Shown here one piece after another: positions 5,426 through 10,124 of a DNA stretch of 10,124 nucleotides. This stretch comes from Sphingomonas bacterium. GTDB taxonomy: Bacteria; Pseudomonadota; Alphaproteobacteria; Sphingomonadales; Sphingomonadaceae. Both the position numbers and the translations under genes were made by a program. Each line of letters begins with the position of its first letter. Within the stretch, counting starts at the first letter, position 1. The notes under the pieces are model-generated. The model was not told the DNA's origin. It saw only the letters and a program-made list of their open reading frames with translations, and ran no database searches. The DNA lies in assembly GCA_026785965.1 (NCBI GenBank), contig JAJAYY010000023.1, positions 1-10,124 of the forward strand. The letters run 5' to 3'.

Positions 5426-8029
5426 TTAGCCCAGGCTCTTCGATGCCTGCTCGAACACGTCCTTGCTCAAGCCGGGAGTGGCGACGATCCGCTCAAGCTC
5501 GGCGCGCATCAAACCTGAATAAGGTTCAACGAAGCGGCGCCAGCGGCCGAGCGGCGGGACCAGCCGCGCCGCGACCTGCGGGTTGATCGGGTCGGTTTCA
5601 ATGATCAACTCTGCGATCAAGCGATAGCCGCGCCCCGAGCGGTGGTGAAAGGCCGACGGATTTGCGGCGAAGTTGCCCGCCAGCGCGCGCAGGCGATTGG
5701 GGTTCTTCAAGGTGAAATCGGGGTGGTTGCGGAGCGTTTCGACCAAGGCGAGCGTGGTTGGGCGCTGGGCCGCGGCCTGGAGCCCGAACCATTTGTCGAT
5801 CACCAGCCCGTCGTCGCGGTAGCGATCGTAGAAATCGTTGAGCGCCGCCTGCCGCTGGGGAACGTCGAGGCTGGTCAGCACGGCCAGCGCGGCCTGGCGG
5901 TCGGTCATATTGTCGGCGCCATCATATTGCGCCTTGGCGAGCGCCGCCGCGCGCGCCGGATCAGCCGCCGCGAGCAGCCCGAGCGACACCCCGCGCAAGC
6001 GCCGCACCCCCTTGGCCTCGGGCGACAAGTCGCTGCCCGACGCAGACGCCGCCTGCGCCGCGACCAGATCTTCGGCGAGCGCCGCCCCGACCGCGCCGCG
6101 CAAGGCATCGCGCGCGACGTGGACGGCATGCGGATCGACCAGGTCGAGCCGGTCGCCGATGATATTCTCGCCGGGGACGATCATCGCTTCGCCCTTGAAC
6201 GCGGTGTCTAGCGCGGCCGAGCGCAGGGTGGCGCCAAGCGCGGCAATCACCGGCGCGAAATCGGCCGATTCGCCGCGCGCACCGGCGAGCAAGGCGCGCA
6301 TCAGCAAATCCTGGATCGCTTCGAACCGGGCGAACGGATTGGGGTCGGTTTCGGCCAGTTTCTCGAGCTCGCCCGCGCGGCGCTCGACCGTGAGGATCGC
6401 GGGCACCGAGAAATCGCGGTTGATCGACAGCAACGGCGCCTCATCTACACCGTCGAAGCGGAAACTGGCCTCGCTCCGGTCGAACAGGATGAGCCGTTCG
6501 GGGGAGATCTCGGCACCGCTGTCGGCGCCGATCAAGGCGGTCTTGAGCGGCATCACCATCGGCGCCTTGCCCGACTGGCCGGGGGTGTCGGGGATGGTCT
6601 GGGCGAGATGGAGCGTCGCGCTTCGGCTGGCCGGGTCATGATCGAGCCGTGCGCTGAGCTGCGGTGTCCCGGCCTGGCTGTACCACAAGCGGAACTGCGC
6701 GAGGTCGATCCCGCTGGCGTCCTCCATCGCCGTCACGAAATCGTCGCAGGTCACCGCCTGGCCGTCGTGGCGTTCGAAATAGAGGTTGCTGCCGGTGCGA
6801 AACGCGTCGCCGCCAAGGATCGTGCGCATCATACGGATCAGCTCGGCGCCCTTATTGTAGATCGTCGCGGTGTAGAAATTGGCGATCTCGAGGTAGGTTT
6901 CGGGGCGCACCGGATGCGCCAGCGGACCCATATCCTCGGGAAACTGGACCGCGCGGAGCAAACGCACGTCATCGATCCGCTTGACCGCCTCGCTGCCCAT
7001 CGCGGCCGAGAAGCTCTGATCGCGGAACACCGTAAAGCCCTCCTTGAGGCTCAGCTGGAACCAGTCGCGGCAGGTCACGCGATCGCCCGACCAATTGTGA
7101 AAATATTCGTGCGCGACGACCCCGGCGATGGCGTCGAAATCGGCGTCGGTGGCGGTTTCCTGATCGGCCAGCACGTAGCGCGAATTGAAGATGTTGAGGC
7201 CCTTATTCTCCATCGCGCCGAAGTTGAAATCGTCGACCGCGACGATGTTGAACAGGTCGAGGTCATATTCGCGGCCGTAAGTTTCCTCGTCCCACCGCAT
7301 CGCCGCCTTGAGGCTGGCCATCGCATGCGCGGTCTTGGCGAGGTCCTGCTCGCGCACCCAAATGGCGAGGTCTACGCGACGGCCACTCATCGTCGTGAAG
7401 TGATCGCGGTTCGCCGCCAAGTCGCCCGCGACCAAAGCGAATAGGTAGGACGGCTTGGGAAACGGGTCTTCCCATTCGGCCCAATGGGTGCCGTCGTCGC
7501 CCTCGCCGCTGGCGACGCGATTGCCATTGGCGAGCAGGATCGGGAAGCGCGCTCGATCGGCGCTCATCCGCACCCGATAGCGCGACAGCACGTCGGGGCG
7601 GTCGGGGTGGAAGGTGATGCGGCGGAAACCCTCGCTTTCGCACTGGGTGCAGAGCAGGCCGCCCGAAGCGTAAAGCCCCATCAGCTTGCTATTGGCTTGT
7701 GGCGCGAGCGCGACCTCGGTCTCGACCGTCGCTTGGTCGGCGTCGATCGCGACCACCAGCGTGTCGCCGTCCATCGACCAGCGCGCCTCGCCGCCATCGA
7801 CCCGCACCGCCAGCGGATGAAGCTGATCCCCGGCCAGCCGCAGCGGGCGATCATGGGTGCCGTTGCGGGTGACGGTGAGTGCCGCCTTGACCCGCGTGTG
7901 CTGCGGATCGAGCGCGAAATCGAGCGCGACGTCGCTGACCCAATAATCGGGCGGGCGATAATCGCGGCGAAACGTTGCAACATGCTCTGGCGAGGGCGGA
8001 GCTTCAGGATTAAGACGCGCGTCAAACAT
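5426..8029 (-). CDS. pepN: Aminopeptidase N (M1 family zinc metallopeptidase)
   Basis: This 867-aa enzyme removes N-terminal amino acids from peptides in the final stage of protein turnover; E. coli PepN is 870 aa. The exopeptidase motif GAMEN is at 271-275. The zinc site is HEYFH (307-311) with the third ligand Glu330 in LKEGFTVFRD, and the transition-state tyrosine is Tyr391 in TATIYNKGAE. All sit about 10 residues later than in E. coli, consistent with full collinearity. The N-terminal beta domain (SDVALDFALDPQHTRVKAAL), the zinc-binding-type cysteines at 127 and 130 and the all-helical C-terminal domain are also in keeping with the family. The frame is open up to 8146, but the ATG at 8029 begins the family homology and lies 8 nt after the transporter stop; the longer version would add an unlikely Gly/Arg-rich leader. 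No signal peptide is seen, so it is cytoplasmic. It is probably co-transcribed with the two genes upstream. Confidence 0.97.
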   Translation of the reverse strand: MFDARLNPEAPPSPEHVATFRRDYRPPDYWVSDVALDFALDPQHTRVKAALTVTRNGTHDRPLRLAGDQLHPLAVRVDGGEARWSMDGDTLVVAIDADQATVETEVALAPQANSKLMGLYASGGLLCTQCESEGFRRITFHPDRPDVLSRYRVRMSADRARFPILLANGNRVASGEGDDGTHWAEWEDPFPKPSYLFALVAGDLAANRDHFTTMSGRRVDLAIWVREQDLAKTAHAMASLKAAMRWDEETYGREYDLDLFNIVAVDDFNFGAMENKGLNIFNSRYVLADQETATDADFDAIAGVVAHEYFHNWSGDRVTCRDWFQLSLKEGFTVFRDQSFSAAMGSEAVKRIDDVRLLRAVQFPEDMGPLAHPVRPETYLEIANFYTATIYNKGAELIRMMRTILGGDAFRTGSNLYFERHDGQAVTCDDFVTAMEDASGIDLAQFRLWYSQAGTPQLSARLDHDPASRSATLHLAQTIPDTPGQSGKAPMVMPLKTALIGADSGAEISPERLILFDRSEASFRFDGVDEAPLLSINRDFSVPAILTVERRAGELEKLAETDPNPFARFEAIQDLLMRALLAGARGESADFAPVIAALGATLRSAALDTAFKGEAMIVPGENIIGDRLDLVDPHAVHVARDALRGAVGAALAEDLVAAQAASASGSDLSPEAKGVRRLRGVSLGLLAAADPARAAALAKAQYDGADNMTDRQAALAVLTSLDVPQRQAALNDFYDRYRDDGLVIDKWFGLQAAAQRPTTLALVETLRNHPDFTLKNPNRLRALAGNFAANPSAFHHRSGRGYRLIAELIIETDPINPQVAARLVPPLGRWRRFVEPYSGLMRAELERIVATPGLSKDVFEQASKSLG

Positions 8030-8037
8030 GGGCCCGC

Positions 8038-8967
8038 TTATCCGGCGTCGGGCGCCGCGACAAGCTGCGGACGGCGCCGCCCGACGAGCGCGAGGATCAG
8101 CCCTCCTAGCGCCAGCGCAACCCCCGCCGCCGACAGCAAGGTCCAACGATAGCCTTCAAAACCCGTCGACAACGCCATCGCGATAATCGGCACGATCACA
8201 CTGGAATAGGCCGCCTTGCCCGGGCCGATCTTGCGCACCACTGGAAAATAGAGGCTGAAGCACAGCACCGACGCGGCGAGCGCGAGATAAATGACGCCGA
8301 GCCAATAGCCGGGTCGCGGATCGAACACCGGCGGCCCGGCGACGACCAGCGCGATTGCGGCGTCGAGCAAAGCACCAATCGCCATCGACCAGGCGAGCAA
8401 GGCGAACAATGGATGGCGCCGCGCCTCGCGACCGGCCTGATAGACGTTCGCCGCCGACGCGCCGAGCAATCCGACCAGCGTCAGCCCAAGCCCGATCGCG
8501 ATATCGGACGTGCGCGCCGGATGAGCGCGATATTCGTGGAGGAACAGCAGCGTGATTCCGGCAGTCGCGACCAGCGCCGCGCCCCAGAAGCGCCGGTTCG
8601 GTTTCTGGTCGAGAAACGCCCATGCGAGCAGGCTGTTGGGGATCAGCAGCAGCGCAAACACCGTCGCCACCAGCCCCGAGGTGATGAACCGCTCGGCGAG
8701 ATAGACGCTGTTGAAATTGACGCAGAATTGAGTCGCGCCGATGACCAGTGCGGCGATCATCCCGCCGCGGTCAAGCCGCAGGCTGTGCCCCTTCCACCAC
8801 GCCACCGCCGCCATCGCGACCGCCGCCAGCGCGAAGCGATAGGTGACCGACCATTGCGCCGGAACGACCCCCAATTGGTCGCGGATGACAATCCAGGTCG
8901 ATCCCCAGATCAGCGTGAAAATGACGAACGGAATGACGATCGAGCGGTCGACCCGTGCTCCAGTCAC
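8038..8967 (-). CDS. EamA/DMT-superfamily transporter
   Basis: Starting at GTG 8967-8965, this encodes 309 residues with about ten hydrophobic segments in two EamA repeats (roughly 10-135 and 155-290). Characteristic features are IWGSTWIVIRDQLG in the first helix, the 'P..W...R' stretch at the start of helix 2 (VPAQWSVTYRFALAA), and LYFPVVRKIGPGKAAYSSVI in the second repeat, the usual family end region. DMT transporters of this type are mostly exporters of amino acids or other metabolites in the inner membrane; the substrate cannot be read from sequence. The GTG overlaps the aldolase stop by 4 nt (GTGA), and pepN follows 8 nt after its stop. A threonine, glycine or related amino-acid export role is therefore an inference from neighbours. 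An in-frame ATG further upstream (9054) would start deep inside the aldolase gene and is rejected. Confidence 0.9.
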   Translation of the reverse strand: MTGARVDRSIVIPFVIFTLIWGSTWIVIRDQLGVVPAQWSVTYRFALAAVAMAAVAWWKGHSLRLDRGGMIAALVIGATQFCVNFNSVYLAERFITSGLVATVFALLLIPNSLLAWAFLDQKPNRRFWGAALVATAGITLLFLHEYRAHPARTSDIAIGLGLTLVGLLGASAANVYQAGREARRHPLFALLAWSMAIGALLDAAIALVVAGPPVFDPRPGYWLGVIYLALAASVLCFSLYFPVVRKIGPGKAAYSSVIVPIIAMALSTGFEGYRWTLLSAAGVALALGGLILALVGRRRPQLVAAPDAG

Positions 8968-9968
8968 AACGCCGCGATCGCCGCAGCGAGGCGCGCGACC
9001 GCGGCCATGTCCTGATCCCAGCTGGTCACCAGCCGCACTTCGCCCGGCGCCCAATCGTAGAAATCGAACCCCTGGGCGCGGATCGCAGCCGCCTCTTCAG
9101 CGGTCATCCGCACGAACAATTCATTGGCCTCAACCGGGAATACCAGCCGCTCGGGCCCGGCGGCGTTTGCCAGCGTGCGCGCGGCGGCGTTGGCGGCGCG
9201 GGCGTTGGCGAGCCACACGTCGCCGTCGAGCATCGCCAGCAATTGCGCAGCGAGAAAACGGCCCTTCGACAGCAAGTGACCCGAACGCTTGCGCGCGCGC
9301 GGCACCGCCTCGGCCTGCGCCGGATCGAAGAAAATCAGCGCTTCGGCATTCATTCCGCCATTTTTGACGAACCCGAACGACAGGATGTCGACCCCGGCGC
9401 GCCAGGTCAGATCGGCGGGGCTCGCGCCGGTAAAGGCGACCGCATTGGCGAACCGCGCTCCGTCCATGTGGAAGCCGAGCCCGCGGCGTTTGGCGACGTC
9501 GCCGAGCGCGGCAATCTCGTCGGGCCGGTACGACAGGCCATATTCGGTGGCGTTGGTGATCGACAGCGCCGCCGGAGGTACCTGATGCACGTCGTAACGC
9601 ACCCGGGCGCAGGCGTCCTCGACCGCTGCGGGGCTGACCTTGGCGCCAGCTCCGGGGAGCAAGCTGAGTTTGGCGCCGTGGGTGAAGAAGCCTGGCGCGC
9701 CCGCCTCATCCTGCTCGATATGCGCCTGTTCATGACACAAGATCGCGCCGGTCGGTGGGCACAGCGCGGCGAGCCCGAGGCAGTTGGCGGCGGTCCCGCT
9801 GCTGACCCATAAAGCGCGCACATCACGCCCGAGCAGGTCGGAAAAAGCGCCATCGAGACGGCTTGACCACAAGTCGCCGTCATAGGCGCTATCGAGACGA
9901 TTGGAGTCGCCGAGCGCGGCCATCACGGCGGGGCAGACGACGGCGGCATTGTCGGAGAAAAAGCGCAT
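8964..9968 (-). CDS. Threonine aldolase family PLP-dependent enzyme (beta-eliminating lyase fold)
   Basis: This 334-aa protein has the fold type I PLP layout of low-specificity threonine aldolases. These cleave L-threonine or allo-threonine to glycine and acetaldehyde. The N-terminus MRFFSDNAAVVCPAVMAAL matches the 'F.SDN..g..P.i..A' start. SSGTAANCLGLAAL (56-69) is the phosphate-binding stretch. HIEQDEAGAP (83-92) is the conserved 'H....E.gap' region. HMDGARFANA (167-176) supplies Asp169 for the pyridine nitrogen. The cofactor lysine is Lys202 in LSFGFVKNGGMNAEALIFF, the 'KNG' variant rather than the 'SKGLGAP' form of classical LtaE, so a related aldolase or beta-eliminating lyase is possible. 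About 330-350 aa is the normal length. The ATG at 9968 is the first plausible start, just downstream of a terminator that isolates it from the pilin gene. It is the first gene of the aldolase-transporter-pepN operon. Confidence 0.9.
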   Translation of the reverse strand: MRFFSDNAAVVCPAVMAALGDSNRLDSAYDGDLWSSRLDGAFSDLLGRDVRALWVSSGTAANCLGLAALCPPTGAILCHEQAHIEQDEAGAPGFFTHGAKLSLLPGAGAKVSPAAVEDACARVRYDVHQVPPAALSITNATEYGLSYRPDEIAALGDVAKRRGLGFHMDGARFANAVAFTGASPADLTWRAGVDILSFGFVKNGGMNAEALIFFDPAQAEAVPRARKRSGHLLSKGRFLAAQLLAMLDGDVWLANARAANAAARTLANAAGPERLVFPVEANELFVRMTAEEAAAIRAQGFDFYDWAPGEVRLVTSWDQDMAAVARLAAAIAAL

Positions 9969-9999
9969 CGCGCACCGCCATGCGGCGCTTGGGCTAAGC

Positions 10000-10005
10000 C
10001 GTCAA
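10000..10005 (-). promoter_or_regulatory. Possible -35 element for the aldolase operon
   Basis: Reading the minus strand, TTGACG lies between the terminator and the aldolase ATG and matches five of six consensus -35 bases. A 17-nt spacer leads to CATGGC, a poor -10, so the assignment is weak. The placement is nevertheless what is expected, since the terminator cuts off read-through from the pilin gene and the aldolase needs its own promoter within about 50 bp. Confidence 0.25.
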
Positions 10006-10010
10006 CGGCG

Positions 10011-10049
10011 CACAACAAAGGGCGCGGCGCCGTTTACGGCACCGCGCCC
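10011..10049 (-). terminator. Rho-independent terminator downstream of the pilin gene
   Basis: Arms 10049-10037 and 10032-10020, read on the minus strand, form a 13-bp GC-rich stem with a four-base loop (TAAA), followed by TTTGTTGT. One pair is a U-G wobble in the minus-strand RNA; the same position would be a C-A mismatch in plus-strand RNA. Stem stability and the T-rich tail therefore both point to minus-strand termination. It lies 24 nt after the pilin stop codon and before the aldolase operon. Confidence 0.85.
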
Positions 10050-10072
10050 CGATTTGGTTACGCGCGTTCGGA

Positions 10073-10124
10073 TTAGCCGAGGTTCGACGACACGTTGTTG
10101 AAGGTCGAACCCAGCTTTGAACCA
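10073..10124 (-). CDS. C-terminal end of a Flp/type IVb pilin-like protein (partial)
   Basis: The last 16 codons of a minus-strand gene enter from the right edge and end with TAA at 10075-10073. The residues GSKLGSTFNNVSSNLG resemble the C-terminal tail of Flp family type IVb pilins, small (about 55-65 aa) prepilins assembled by the Tad/Flp secretion system into adhesive pili. The rest, including the diagnostic prepilin cleavage site, lies outside the window, so the call rests on the tail motif, the codon frame and the terminator that follows. A chance match cannot be excluded on 16 residues. Confidence 0.65.
   Translation of the reverse strand, partial: GSKLGSTFNNVSSNLG

Noticed and set aside
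6608..7444. 278-codon plus-strand open frame within pepN
   Set aside because: It lies antisense to the GAMEN and HExxH catalytic region of aminopeptidase N, which is fully conserved in the minus frame; no credible protein pattern.
8030..8146. Extended pepN start (39 extra residues)
   Set aside because: The added residues are a Gly/Arg/Ala-rich leader that overlaps the transporter gene. The ATG at 8029 matches the length and register of E. coli PepN.
8955..9812. 285-codon plus-strand open frame opposite the aldolase
   Set aside because: It is antisense to all the PLP-enzyme motifs and rich in Arg, Gly and Ala without structure; typical shadow of a GC-rich gene.
1..10124. Defence island, toxin-antitoxin, CRISPR, prophage or insertion sequence
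   Set aside because: No direct repeat arrays, transposase motifs, terminal inverted repeats, integrase genes or composition breaks were visible; the genes are ordinary chromosomal functions with uniform GC-rich codon use.

Overview
The window is high-GC, densely packed chromosomal DNA. It most likely comes from a sphingomonad (Alphaproteobacteria, Sphingomonas or a close relative). This rests on GC-rich third codon positions, the alphaproteobacterial-style Mla/MCE operon (STAS-fused permease, ATPase, long MCE protein, auxiliary lipoprotein), the Flp-type pilin tail and the general character of the proteins. It is a judgement from the sequence alone, not a database match. I saw no tRNA, rRNA, insertion sequence, CRISPR array or phage gene.

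Left block, minus strand (1-1754). A CDP-alcohol phosphatidyltransferase family enzyme with a large extra N-terminal region is followed 10 bp later by a MobA-like nucleotidyltransferase that runs off the left edge. Such a pair (one enzyme activates a head group with a nucleotide, the other transfers it to or from an alcohol) resembles the split halves of inositol-phosphate cytidylyltransferase / di-myo-inositol-phosphate-phosphate synthase. The real substrate cannot be read from the sequence.

Central block, plus strand (1847-5409). A tightly coupled lipid-transport operon: mlaE-like permease with a fused STAS-like domain, mlaF-like ATPase, mlaD-like MCE protein with a long helical tail, and an outer-membrane auxiliary lipoprotein. 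Junctions overlap by 4, 1 and 4 nt. Two bases after the lipoprotein stop codon lies a 41-codon membrane miniprotein gene with a glycine zipper. Together the four main proteins would form an inner-membrane ABC transporter that moves phospholipid or another hydrophobic lipid between inner and outer membranes. A 92 bp gap separates this operon from the divergent left block.

Right block, minus strand (9968 down to 5426). A threonine-aldolase-family PLP enzyme, an EamA/DMT-family transporter overlapping it by 4 nt, and aminopeptidase N (pepN) 8 nt further on form a likely amino-acid/peptide operon. It converges on the Mla operon with only 16 bp between stop codons. At the extreme right edge are the last 16 codons of a gene that looks like a Flp/type IVb pilin. 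It is separated from the aldolase by a strong minus-strand hairpin terminator.

Most of the window is recognisable housekeeping or envelope biology. The least described parts are the 41-aa glycine-zipper protein, the N-terminal region of the CDP-alcohol enzyme and its pairing with the nucleotidyltransferase, and the long-tailed MCE protein in an operon that has an auxiliary lipoprotein but no mlaC.
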